A DNA stretch of 64,000 nt from Thermoplasmata archaeon (GCA_021818715.1 JAKATN010000002.1:1-64000); one strand, 5' to 3'. Shown: positions 14,841 to 22,751, counted from the first letter of the stretch. Made by a program: numbers and translations. The notes: generated from the sequence alone by a model not told the origin.

Positions 14841-15197
14841 CTACTTCCTCAATATAGTTACCATTCTCTGGTATTCCCCTTCTGTGATTTCTCCCCTCGC
14901 CAGTCTTGCTTTGGCAATCTCCTCTGCACCATTTAGATAAGGCGCATATTGCCCTTCTCTGTGGGTTCCGCTCGCGGAGAACATGTAATACAGAAAAATC
15001 AAGAAGAAGACCACGGCGACGACTCCTATTAATGGCATTGCTATTCCTGGTCCCCCCATCATGTAGTAGCCATTGTTGACATAGTTTCCACCATTATAGC
15101 CTCCGCCGGAATACATTGAAAATATTACGGCTGCAGCAATGACAATTGCTATAAAACCCACAAGAACCCACAACAGATTCCCTATCTTTTTGTCCAT
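14841..15197 (-). CDS. Small two-span membrane protein with SHOCT domain
   Basis: A 118-residue protein with a first membrane span (LLWVLVGFIAIVIAAAVIF), a Gly/Tyr/Asn-rich external loop, and a second span (PLIGVVAVVFFLIFLYYMF). Its C-terminal tail, GAEEIAKARLARGEITEGEY, is the SHOCT oligomerisation motif. It is the first gene of an operon with the blue copper protein, whose start overlaps its end. The promoter has a TATA box at 15219-15229 and palindromes further upstream. It may scaffold the copper protein or the oxidase; this is inferred from position only. Confidence 0.75.
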   Translation of the reverse strand: MDKKIGNLLWVLVGFIAIVIAAAVIFSMYSGGGYNGGNYVNNGYYMMGGPGIAMPLIGVVAVVFFLIFLYYMFSASGTHREGQYAPYLNGAEEIAKARLARGEITEGEYQRMVTILRK

Positions 15198-15218
15198 AAC
15201 CGATTCATGCTGAAAGAG

Positions 15219-15268
15219 CTTTTAAGATATAGCTGAAACATGTTTCATGACGACAATGAAACCGGTTT
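15219..15268 (-). promoter_or_regulatory. Promoter and twin palindromes upstream of the blue copper operon
   Basis: GCTATATCTTA at 15219-15229 is a TATA box about 25-32 bases before ATG 15197. Directly upstream are TGAAACATGTTTCA at 15234-15247, a perfect 14-base palindrome, and AAACCGGTTT at 15259-15268, a perfect 10-base palindrome. Their place next to the TATA/BRE region suits a dimeric regulator. Which regulator binds is unknown. Confidence 0.5.
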
Positions 15269-15459
15269 ATGATCCCAAGATCTCTGAAACTTCTCAAAAA
15301 CGATCCTCCTCACTTTGCTGGTAACTTTATCTTCCGGAAACCAGATAGTATCTCTGCAGTGAACTGCGCGGGTCCTCATTTTAGCCTTGATTCAGGAGAC
15401 TTCCTCGGAACGTCCTGATCAAAGTTGGATAATCTCGATGGCGGCTGGAAAGGCAAGGC

Positions 15460-15801
15460 TCATATCTGCGGTAAATAAGCAAAGCCGCTTGCGAAAAACC
15501 TTCCACCCTTGGTAAAACGGATAGTGACCGTTTCCCTTCCTCTGTCGATAGAACTGTAGATCACTTTGTCCATAAAAAGGGACAGGCTCTTCAGCTTTAC
15601 CTCTGTAAAATGCGATGGAACATCGCCGCTTCTCTCGCTCACCTTCAATTTCTTGATTACCTGGCAGGATTCATCCTTGCATGGGCCTGCAACGCTTATC
15701 AGACTCAGGACGAAGGATTTGTCGTAGATTTCCTGCAGAAAGGGACCCACCATTCGTATTTTCCCTTTCCCTATTACTATTTCAATCTCCTGTTTTGTCA
15801 T
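15460..15801 (-). CDS. Hypothetical protein downstream of copA
   Basis: A 113-residue soluble protein with no recognised family. It has a short CKDESC motif near residues 41-46 that could bind a metal, a basic middle and a strand-rich C-terminal part (RETVTIRFTKGGRFFASGF). It begins 42 bases after the stop of the Cu(I) ATPase on the same strand and is probably the last gene of that operon. A metal-related role is suggested only by this position and the cysteine pair. The bases between it and 15219 hold no other gene. Confidence 0.5.
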   Translation of the reverse strand: MTKQEIEIVIGKGKIRMVGPFLQEIYDKSFVLSLISVAGPCKDESCQVIKKLKVSERSGDVPSHFTEVKLKSLSLFMDKVIYSSIDRGRETVTIRFTKGGRFFASGFAYLPQI

Positions 15802-15842
15802 TCATCAGCACCATGGGCTTCCAACGGGTACCCGCATGGGTT

Positions 15843-17936
15843 TTAATTACCGGTTTTCGCCTCCTTGCCGTCATAAGATTCCGCTGCTCTATTTAGCAAA
15901 CGCCGGATCTTGCCGTCAAGCAAAAGAGAGTTGATTACAACCGAAGATGAGCTCATTCCCATTGCAAAAGCTGCAAGGATAGGCAGGAATGAGTATATCG
16001 AGAGGCCGAACAGCGGGACCAGGATCCCGCCTGCTACAGGGATTAACGCGGTATTGTAGCCAAAGGCCCAGCCAATGTTCTGCTTTATTTTCCCAATAGT
16101 CTTATCGCCGATGATCTTGGAATAGACAACATGGCTAAGATCGTTGTTCAGCAATATTATGTCCCCGCTTTCCCTCGCAATATCAGTGCCTGAAGCCATC
16201 GCTATACCGACATCCGCAGTTTCAAGTGCAACAGTGTCGTTTATTCCGTCTCCAGTGTAAATCACATAATCGCCAGCAGACTGATACTGCTTTATTATCT
16301 CAGACTTGTCGGCGGGCAGGACCTCAGCATGGATGTCACTAATTCCCAGTTCCCTTCCGATTCTTCTGCCTTCCTCCAGGGAATCACCTGTGATCATCGC
16401 AGTCTTCACGCCCAGGAGTCCAAGCGCGTTTATTGCAGGTAACGCACTGTCCCTGATCTTGTATGAAAGCGACAGACTTCCCGCTAAAATATTGTCCAGA
16501 TTAATTGAAACTGAGGACCCACCCTCTTTTTTTGCTCTAGATACCCGGACCGCAACGTCTTTGACTCTGCCCTTTATTCCCACTCCAGGGATCTCCTCCA
16601 CATCGCGTACATCTGCCAGGGGTATGTTTCTTCCCGCAGCGAATGAAACTATGGCCTTTGCAATTGGATGGTTGGAGGAGGATTCAACTGATGCAGCCAT
16701 TGCAATAACGTCTGCTTCATCATATCCCGGCATTATTGATACCGAAGTAACTATGGGATCGGGTTCTGTAAGCGTGCCGGTCTTATCAAAGACCGCCCGG
16801 TTCGCCTTGGAGAGTCTGTCCAGAGCGCTGGCGTTCTTTACAAGTATGCCATTTTCTGATGAAACGTTTGAGGAAATAAGCAGTGTAATTGGACCTGCAA
16901 GACCTATTGCACAAGGGCAAGCAATCACAACAACCGAAACGAACACAAGCACTGCGATTTCAACTGAGAGCGCACTTCCGATGCTTGACAGGTAGAAATA
17001 CCAGAACAAAGAAGCTGCAATGGCGGCTGTAATCACCAGCGGAACAAAAACGGATGAAAACACATCGGCGATTCTCTGAACCTTTACGCGACCGGAGATC
17101 GCCTTCTGTATCAACTCGTATATCTGGTTCACAGTGCTGTCTTTCCCGGTTCTTGTCACATTGATCCTCAGAATGCCATTCAGGTTTACAGTTCCCGAGG
17201 AGACTTCGCTGGGCGAGACCTTCAATACCGGTTCCTGTTCCCCGGTGAGCGATGATTCGTCCACTTCACTTTTGCCATCGTATACAACCCCGTCAACAGA
17301 TATGACTTCACCTGGTTTTATCAGGATCTTATCTCCCGGGGCTATCTCATCTGTCCTTTTGTCTATTATCTCCCCGTCCGACGTTATAAAATGGGTCACA
17401 TTAGGGATCATTCCGATTAGTTTGCTGGCGGCTTTGTTTGCCCTAACCTTAGTGATGTTTTCAATGAAATTTCCTGTCAGGATAAGAGTTATGATGAAAA
17501 CTGACGCATCAAAGTAAACCTCTGATGCAGGAATGGTAATACTCGGGAAAAATGTTACATACGCAGAAAAGACAAATGCTGTCAGTGTACCCATGGTGAC
17601 AAGAAGATCCATGTTCGCGCTCCTGGTCTTCAGAGAATGATATGCCCCCTCGTAGAACCCATATCCGGAATAAAATTGTACAGGAAGCGCGATCGTCAAA
17701 AGGAGATAATCTCTGTAAACCACAGAGGGCGATACCAGGTACGAGATCAAAAGGACGGTTATGGCAAGCGGCCAGGCAACAATCAATCTTCTCTTTAACC
17801 CCGTCTCCTCTTTCTCTGGTGATGCGTACTTTTGCTGGCATGTCTTGGAGCAAAAATAATATCTTTGACCGTCAACGTCTGCATAGAGGTCGGAAGTCTC
17901 CGGAACGAACATTCCGCAGACGGGATCTGTGGGCAA
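15843..17936 (-). CDS. copA: P1B-1 Cu(I)-exporting ATPase with N-terminal YHS/TRASH domain
   Basis: A 697-residue P-type ATPase. Residues 1-45 form a YHS/TRASH metal-binding unit (DPVCGM...YYFCSKTCQQKY) in place of the usual HMA domain. Cu(I) selectivity is shown by CPC in IACPCAIGLA, Y-N in GYNTALIPVAGG and M-S-x-S in MGMSSSSVVINS. The catalytic set is complete: SLTGEQEPV, the phosphorylated Asp in DKTGTLTEP, the SSNHPIAKA nucleotide site, TGDS and GDGINDTVA. It pumps Cu(I) out of the cytosol. The 46-residue YHS protein lies 11 bases upstream and the hypothetical protein downstream, so the three form an operon. Confidence 0.93.
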   Translation of the reverse strand: MPTDPVCGMFVPETSDLYADVDGQRYYFCSKTCQQKYASPEKEETGLKRRLIVAWPLAITVLLISYLVSPSVVYRDYLLLTIALPVQFYSGYGFYEGAYHSLKTRSANMDLLVTMGTLTAFVFSAYVTFFPSITIPASEVYFDASVFIITLILTGNFIENITKVRANKAASKLIGMIPNVTHFITSDGEIIDKRTDEIAPGDKILIKPGEVISVDGVVYDGKSEVDESSLTGEQEPVLKVSPSEVSSGTVNLNGILRINVTRTGKDSTVNQIYELIQKAISGRVKVQRIADVFSSVFVPLVITAAIAASLFWYFYLSSIGSALSVEIAVLVFVSVVVIACPCAIGLAGPITLLISSNVSSENGILVKNASALDRLSKANRAVFDKTGTLTEPDPIVTSVSIMPGYDEADVIAMAASVESSSNHPIAKAIVSFAAGRNIPLADVRDVEEIPGVGIKGRVKDVAVRVSRAKKEGGSSVSINLDNILAGSLSLSYKIRDSALPAINALGLLGVKTAMITGDSLEEGRRIGRELGISDIHAEVLPADKSEIIKQYQSAGDYVIYTGDGINDTVALETADVGIAMASGTDIARESGDIILLNNDLSHVVYSKIIGDKTIGKIKQNIGWAFGYNTALIPVAGGILVPLFGLSIYSFLPILAAFAMGMSSSSVVINSLLLDGKIRRLLNRAAESYDGKEAKTGN

Positions 17937-17947
17937 TTGTGCTACCT

Positions 17948-18088
17948 TTATCTGCTGTGTTTTAATGGGTTCTTGTCAAATTCAGTTTTGCATGCGCTGC
18001 TGCAAAAATAGAACGACTTTCCCTGAAACTCGCTCCTGTACTGCGTATCTTCCTTCACTTTCATCCCGCAAATCGGATCTTTAGCCAT
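17948..18088 (-). CDS. 46-residue YHS/TRASH metal-binding protein (CopT/CopZ-like)
   Basis: This short gene reads MAKDPICGMKVKED, then FYFCSSACKTEFDKNP and ends at TAA 17948-17950. The Cys in PICGM and the pair C-x3-C match the TRASH zinc/copper site. It is closely similar to the first 45 residues of the ATPase that follows 11 bases later, so one is probably a duplicate of the other. Small TRASH proteins next to copper ATPases are known in Sulfolobales (CopT) as copper-handling partners. A TATA-like TTATTTAAC lies 21-29 bases before the start, implying a leaderless message. Confidence 0.85.
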   Translation of the reverse strand: MAKDPICGMKVKEDTQYRSEFQGKSFYFCSSACKTEFDKNPLKHSR

Positions 18089-18094
18089 AATGAC

Positions 18095-18123
18095 AACATT
18101 TCCCAATTGTTATTTAACATTTC
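18095..18123 (-). promoter_or_regulatory. Promoter of the copper operon with spaced direct repeats
   Basis: AACATTTC occurs at 18095-18102 and 18116-18123, 21 bases apart (two helical turns), on either side of the TATA-like TTATTTAAC. This geometry suits a metal regulator controlling TBP access. Binding by the CopR-like protein encoded at 21580 is a guess. Confidence 0.35.
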
Positions 18124-18149
18124 TTATACACAATGTATCAGTTTTGATA

Positions 18150-18330
18150 AGTTATTTAACATTACCAAAAAACATCACTGAATTTGAGCATAGAATGTTC
18201 ATTATTCTTCAGAAAAATTCAAGTAAACAATTCTTGCACGCAGAATACGTTATCACACAATTTTTATGCCGATCTGAGTGTGAAGCCCAGTACCTGACTG
18301 CAGATCAAAAACTACCATTGGAAACGCGTT
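18150..18330 (+). pseudogene. Possible remnant of an AsnC-type copper regulator
   Basis: The frame here reads KNITEFEHRMFIILQKNSSK, which lines up with KNLTDLEQRMIALLKSNSRR at the N-terminus of the CopR-like regulator encoded at 21580-22116, with ten or so identities over 24 residues. After this the similarity fades and no TRASH domain follows before the stop at 18357-18359. It lies divergent to the live copper ATPase operon, exactly where a regulator gene would be expected. The match is short, so this call is tentative. Confidence 0.35.
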
Positions 18331-18421
18331 TTCAAACATCTAACCGGGGTGACTGCTGAATTTGCACGGGTTGCGGGCCAGGAACCTGCAACTGTTATTT
18401 ATTGGAACACGCTTATCCTTT

Positions 18422-18868
18422 GTGTACAACTTACCCAGCCTTGCTACCCTTGGTTGGCTTATATTGGTTTTCTTTGTATTGTGGGTTGTTATCTCCCTCC
18501 CCATTTACATTGCATCAAGGGTAATGGTTTCAAGGAGGAAGGCTACCCTGGGAAGGGCTATAATCACCACTTTTATCGCGATCATAGCATTCATATTACT
18601 AGCCTCCATCTTTGGGCTCATATTCCCATTTCTTGGACTCCTGATGGGCTTTCTGGGGATACTAGCCGTCTTGAGGGTAATGTACGACATTGGCTGGGTT
18701 TACGCCTTCGTTATGGCAATAGTGGCCTTCATCTTCATAATCGTGATCTCTACAATACTGGCCCTGTTAGGACTCGCCTTGTTTTCATTCAACGCTGCTG
18801 CCCATTTTCCGTCAACCGTTGCGTCTGTTTTGGCACTCACTAATTTTCAATATCCTGGGGGGCCATAA
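18422..18868 (+). CDS. Four-span membrane protein of unknown function
   Basis: About 148 residues, nearly all hydrophobic, with four likely membrane spans separated by a short basic loop (ASRVMVSRRKATLGRA). No family is recognised. GTG 18422 is chosen because TGTTATTTATTGG, a TATA-like stretch, ends about 20 bases before it; the frame also opens at TTG 18362. The gene ends five bases before isopentenyl phosphate kinase on the same strand and so is probably the promoter-proximal gene of the isoprenoid operon. A link to lipid synthesis rests on position only. Confidence 0.6.
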   Translation: MYNLPSLATLGWLILVFFVLWVVISLPIYIASRVMVSRRKATLGRAIITTFIAIIAFILLASIFGLIFPFLGLLMGFLGILAVLRVMYDIGWVYAFVMAIVAFIFIIVISTILALLGLALFSFNAAAHFPSTVASVLALTNFQYPGGP

Positions 18869-18873
18869 CTTTA

Positions 18874-19617
18874 ATGGATAGACCGGTAAATCTCATTAAG
18901 ATGGGAGGAAGCATCATAACGCGGAAAAACAGTTACAGGTATTTTCGCAGTCAAGTTGCCTCAAAAATAATAAAAGAAATTATGGAGATAGACGGAGAAA
19001 AGATCATCGTCCACGGAGGGGGGTCTTTTGGGCACATTAAATCACTCGAATATGGTATCCCCGGAGAAATTACGCCAAAGCGACTCGCCGGAGCTTCACT
19101 TGTTCACAGCGACATGCTTGAACTTTCCAGCCGCATAGCCGGACTGTTCGCCTCGCTGGGAGAGAAACCGTATATCTTCTCGACTTCATCGCTTTTCAGA
19201 CAGGGCGAGATGGATTATGCAGAGCCAGTTTCGTACCTGAGAAAAGGGCTGATCCCCCTGCTCTTTGGAGATACTTACATAAGCGGAAACAGGGTATTGA
19301 TATACTCAGGAGACAGGATTATGCTTGACCTCTCCAGGCAAATCAAACCATCAAAGGTAATATTCTTTAGCGATGTTGACGGCGTGTTCACCGACGATCC
19401 CAAAGAAAATCCCGAAGCCAAACTTCTCCAAAGGATAAAAGGAACAGCGGGAATTAACGCGACTGGAAAAGATGCAACGGGAGGAATGAAACTGAAACTG
19501 GAAACCATGGTTGAGGTGAAAAGATATTCTAAGGAGGTTTACATTATTAACGGAAGGTTCCCGGAAAGGATCAGGGAAACGGATAGTGCGGATTTCAAAG
19601 GTACAGTGATTGAATGA
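18874..19617 (+). CDS. ipk: Isopentenyl phosphate kinase
   Basis: A 247-residue member of the amino acid kinase family. The phosphate-binding loops are IKMGGSIITRK and HGGGSFGH, whose final His54 is the catalytic residue that separates this enzyme from other kinases of the fold. The nucleotide region is FFSDVDGVFTDDP and DATGGMKLKLE. It makes isopentenyl diphosphate from isopentenyl phosphate and ATP, the last kinase step of the archaeal mevalonate routes, including the Thermoplasma variant via mevalonate 3-phosphate. It overlaps the next gene, IPP isomerase, by four bases (ATGA), so product and next enzyme are co-translated. Confidence 0.93.
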   Translation: MDRPVNLIKMGGSIITRKNSYRYFRSQVASKIIKEIMEIDGEKIIVHGGGSFGHIKSLEYGIPGEITPKRLAGASLVHSDMLELSSRIAGLFASLGEKPYIFSTSSLFRQGEMDYAEPVSYLRKGLIPLLFGDTYISGNRVLIYSGDRIMLDLSRQIKPSKVIFFSDVDGVFTDDPKENPEAKLLQRIKGTAGINATGKDATGGMKLKLETMVEVKRYSKEVYIINGRFPERIRETDSADFKGTVIE

Positions 19618-20663
19618 TTGAACAGAGAAAGGAAGAACACATAAGGATCGCAGAGAATGAAAGGGTGATCTCGGAGCACAATTTCTGGGATGACATTCAG
19701 TTTGTCCATTATGCTCTTCCTGAAATCGACTTTGAGCAGATCGACTGCTCAATAAACCTGCTCTCTGCCAAGCTTGACTATCCGATAATCATATCATCCA
19801 TGACCGGAGGAACCCAGCTTGCCAAGAAGATCAACAGGAACCTTGCAGCCGCAGCAGAAAAATTGCACCTAGCAATGGGAGTGGGCAGCATGAGGGCTGC
19901 AATCGAGAAACCTGAACTCTCGGACACATTTTCGGTTATCTCGGAATTCAAGATCCCATTTAAGCTGGCCAACATAGGTGCGCCGCAGCTTATAAACCAG
20001 TCGAAGAATGCCTTCGGATCTGGTGAGATCGAGAAGGCAATAACCATGATTGAAGCGGATGCGCTTTACATACACCTTAACTTCCTTCAGGAAATGATAC
20101 AGCCTGAAGGAGACAGAAGAGCAAAGGGGATACTGAAAAGGATTTCCGAAATCGCGTCAAGTTTTCCCGTAATTGTAAAGGAAACTGGCAACGGAATATC
20201 TAGGGAAATCGCACTTGAGCTGAAGGACGCAGGAGTCAAGGGAATAGACGTTGGTGGATTAGGGGGAACCTCCTTCGCAGCGATAGAATATTACCGGGCA
20301 AAGATAATCAACGACGAGGAAAAAATGAACTCCGGTAACACTTTCTGGAACTGGGGTATACCCTCACCTGCATCAATAGTATATTGCCAGGTTGGTCTTC
20401 CTGTAATAGGAAGTGGAGGATTGAGAAACGGTCTTGATCTTGCGAGAGCGATCTCTATGGGTGCAGTGGCAGGGGGGTTTGCCAGGACACTTCTCAAAAA
20501 TGCGGACGATTCAGAGGACTCTGTAGTAAAGAACTTATCATTGATAATAAGGGATCTAAAGATCGCAATGTTTCTAACCAGGAGCAAGACCGTAAATGAT
20601 CTAAAGAAGGCCAGGAAAGTGATCGTAGACCCCCTCAAGCCATGGATTGATTTGCATGCCTGA
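19614..20663 (+). CDS. fni: Type 2 isopentenyl-diphosphate delta-isomerase
   Basis: A 349-residue FMN-dependent enzyme. Conserved blocks include ISSMTGGT, AMGVGSMRAAIE, ANIGAPQL, LYIHLNFLQEMIQPEGDR, VKETGNGIS, IDVGGLGGTSFAAIE and VIGSGGLRNGLDLARAI, all as expected for the TIM-barrel type 2 isomerase. It interconverts isopentenyl and dimethylallyl diphosphate for ether-lipid synthesis. The length is normal for the family. It starts inside the kinase stop codon, and its end overlaps the ZPR1 gene by eight bases. Confidence 0.95.
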   Translation: MIEQRKEEHIRIAENERVISEHNFWDDIQFVHYALPEIDFEQIDCSINLLSAKLDYPIIISSMTGGTQLAKKINRNLAAAAEKLHLAMGVGSMRAAIEKPELSDTFSVISEFKIPFKLANIGAPQLINQSKNAFGSGEIEKAITMIEADALYIHLNFLQEMIQPEGDRRAKGILKRISEIASSFPVIVKETGNGISREIALELKDAGVKGIDVGGLGGTSFAAIEYYRAKIINDEEKMNSGNTFWNWGIPSPASIVYCQVGLPVIGSGGLRNGLDLARAISMGAVAGGFARTLLKNADDSEDSVVKNLSLIIRDLKIAMFLTRSKTVNDLKKARKVIVDPLKPWIDLHA

Positions 20664-21186
20664 TTCTGGAAGGGAATACAGGGAACCCGATGAAATACCC
20701 ACTAACGTGGAATGCCCTGCTTGTGGCTCCAGCCTTTACATGATCATTTTTGAAACGGAAATACCGTCAGAGGGTCACATCATGATACAGACCTATTCAT
20801 GTCACAAGTGCCTCTTCAGGAAATCCAGCGTGTTTCCAAGCGAGCCTGGGAAGCACACGAGGTTGTCCCTGAAAGTCAAGGATAAATCTGCCCTGAACAC
20901 CATGCTTTACCGCTCTCAGAGCGCTTTCGTCTATATCCCGGAACTGGGAGCAGAGATCTCACCTGGTGAGAAATCAACAGGGTACATAACCACGGTGGAA
21001 GGGATACTGCACAGGTTGCAGGAATACATAGATCTCATGCCATACGACGACGAAGATGAATTCCTAAGGGTAAAGAAGGCTTTAGAAAAAGCAGAAGAAG
21101 GTGCCCTCCCTTTCACCCTAATAATTGACGATGAAACCGGCAAAAGCAGCATTTCCAGCACAGACACGGTCACGGAATACGAATGA
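20656..21186 (+). CDS. ZPR1 zinc-finger domain protein
   Basis: About 176 residues. The four-cysteine finger reads CPACGSSL, then CHKCLFRKSSV about 30 residues later. The ZPR1 beta-domain follows (SEPGKHTRLSLKVKDKSAL, then VYIPELGAEISPG and YITTVEGILHRL). Archaeal members have this single-domain form, while the eukaryotic protein has two copies and binds translation factor eEF1A. ATG 20656 is preferred over 20647 because it is followed directly by the conserved acidic start. Its position at the end of the isoprenoid operon does not explain its function. Confidence 0.8.
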   Translation: MPDSGREYREPDEIPTNVECPACGSSLYMIIFETEIPSEGHIMIQTYSCHKCLFRKSSVFPSEPGKHTRLSLKVKDKSALNTMLYRSQSAFVYIPELGAEISPGEKSTGYITTVEGILHRLQEYIDLMPYDDEDEFLRVKKALEKAEEGALPFTLIIDDETGKSSISSTDTVTEYE

Positions 21187-21235
21187 GCCTATTTCCCGGG
21201 CATCTCGGCACTTCAGCCCATTCCACCTGGAATCG

Positions 21236-21561
21236 TTGCACAGTGCGGATAGTCTGCTTCGTGTCCTGAGACTCAAGGCATTGATAGTTACCGGCGACTC
21301 TGCAGAAGAAGATCACAGGGTTCCAGCACAGGTTGTAATTGACGATATTCATGTGGAAGTACCCACTGATGCCAAACAGAGACAGTTAAGGAGCATCATG
21401 AGAATGGCGATTTTGTTGTTCTCGTCGGGGATAGGATCAACTATATGATCGCAATTGAACTGCAGGTGTCAGTATTGAACCGGATCCTTCTTAACAGGCC
21501 GAGGATCAAAAAGCCAACCGATGAGGTGCGAAGCCTCGAGCCTGCGCAACTGGCTCCTTAA
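21236..21561 (+). pseudogene. Remnant of a P-type metal ATPase
   Basis: The frame at 21236-21385 reads LRLKALIVTGDSAEED and VIDDIHVEVPTDAKQRQL. This corresponds to the segment LGVKTAMITGDSLEEG ... ISDIHAEVLPADKSEII of the live CopA. After a frame change near 21395 the sequence continues HENGDFVVLVGDRINYM and AIELQVSVLN, matching GDGINDTVALETADVG, with the second Gly and the Asp of the motif replaced. The N-terminal two thirds are gone. It ends at the stop at 21559-21561, convergent to the CopR-like gene. Confidence 0.65.
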
Positions 21562-21579
21562 TCAACTATTTCTCATCTC

Positions 21580-22116
21580 TCAAGCGTGCTCCCCGTGCCC
21601 TTCCATTATCTCCCGTCTCTTCCTCAGATCACGCTCGCAGTTTGAGCAACAGACGTAGAATACCTTTCTGTGCATTTGCAATTTGATGGGTTTCTCAACT
21701 ATATCCTTTCCGCAGTAGTCGCATTTCATGTGCTCCATTCTCATGCAATCTTCGTTAATGTTCCGTCTTACGGCAATCTTCACATCAAGAACCTGCATGT
21801 TCTGTACCTTGATCAGGTTCTCGTAGTACATGACCGCCAAATAAGTGCCATCGATCAGGGAGAAATACTCGAGGATCAGATCCTTCGGCAATCCTTCAAC
21901 CTCTTTCAGGTGTACCAGCACCAGGTCTCTCTCATCTTCTGCGAGCATGATGGTAAATCTTTTTATTACACCCTGCTCAGAAAGAGAGGACAAGATTTTC
22001 TTTGCCGTAATCCTGCTAATCTCAAGTTCCCTAGAGAGATCAAGCACGGTTCTTCGCGAATTACTTTTCAGAAGCGCAATCATCCGTTGTTCCAAATCTG
22101 TAAGATTTTTTGACAT
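21580..22116 (-). CDS. CopR-type regulator: AsnC-like HTH plus TRASH domain
   Basis: About 178 residues. The N-terminal winged helix (LTDLEQRMIALLKSNSRRTVLDLSRELEISRITAKKILSSL) is of the Lrp/AsnC type. A central ligand-binding-like region follows, and the C-terminus is a TRASH metal site (CDYCGK ... VFYVCCSNCERDL). This domain order is that of the copper-responsive CopR/CopT regulators of Sulfolobales. CAATATATACA at 22136-22146 is a TATA box 20-30 bases before ATG 22116, so the message is leaderless. It is divergent from a DoxX-like gene and convergent with a dead P-type ATPase; the live ATPase lies 4 kb away. Confidence 0.85.
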   Translation of the reverse strand: MSKNLTDLEQRMIALLKSNSRRTVLDLSRELEISRITAKKILSSLSEQGVIKRFTIMLAEDERDLVLVHLKEVEGLPKDLILEYFSLIDGTYLAVMYYENLIKVQNMQVLDVKIAVRRNINEDCMRMEHMKCDYCGKDIVEKPIKLQMHRKVFYVCCSNCERDLRKRREIMEGHGEHA

Positions 22117-22199
22117 GATGGGCAATTGAATCTGTCAATATATACATTCAGTATAACTTATCATTATGAATATTCCAGTAATTCAATACAAGGGATGGA

Positions 22200-22751
22200 A
22201 TGATCAAAATGGTCTCAAATGGGTCGGACAAGAACTGGTTTGCCAGGAACTCCAACATATACCGGTTGGGTCTAACTCTGTCGTTCGGAGTTATCTGGCT
22301 CATTGATGCGGTGCTCAAGTGGATGCCGAGTTTTATCGACGGTTTTAGCGGGTACCTGCAATCTGCGATGACCGGGCAGCCGAACTGGATAATGGGATGG
22401 TACAACTTCTGGATAAATGCCACGGCATATAATCCTGCAGCTTTTGCGTACATGGTAGCCGTGATCGAGACGCTACTTGCAGTTGCAATCATCTTTGGAA
22501 TTGCAAGAAAGACTGCCTACTTAGGGGGCCTGCTGTTTACCCTGTTCATCTGGTCTGTGCCTGATGGATTTGGTGCCTTCTGGATGACAGGCTCAACGGA
22601 TGTTGGTGCGAGCATAATATATGTAATTCTGTTCCTGGCTCTCCTGCTGGTGGATGGCATACTTGGTCCCAGCAGGTACAGCATAGATCACCTTATTGAA
22701 AAGAAGCATAAAGCCTGGGCCCGGCTGGCAGAAGTCAACCCACAATTTTGA
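22200..22751 (+). CDS. DoxX/DoxD-like membrane protein
   Basis: A 183-residue protein with four likely membrane spans: residues about 22-42, 80-100, 107-127 and 133-153. The pattern RLGLTLSFGVIWLIDAVLKWMPSF, a long outer loop with WYNFWINATAYNP, and VIETLLAVAIIFGIARKTAYLGGLL fits the DoxX/DoxD superfamily, which includes the membrane subunit of thiosulfate:quinone oxidoreductase in acidophilic archaea. No DoxA partner is nearby. It is divergent from the CopR-like regulator with 83 bases between the starts, so the regulator may control it. Confidence 0.7.
   Translation: MIKMVSNGSDKNWFARNSNIYRLGLTLSFGVIWLIDAVLKWMPSFIDGFSGYLQSAMTGQPNWIMGWYNFWINATAYNPAAFAYMVAVIETLLAVAIIFGIARKTAYLGGLLFTLFIWSVPDGFGAFWMTGSTDVGASIIYVILFLALLLVDGILGPSRYSIDHLIEKKHKAWARLAEVNPQF

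Noticed and set aside
16306-16995. 229-codon plus-strand ORF inside copA
   Set aside because: It is an antisense shadow: the minus strand encodes complete P-type ATPase motifs and the plus-strand product has no domain signatures.
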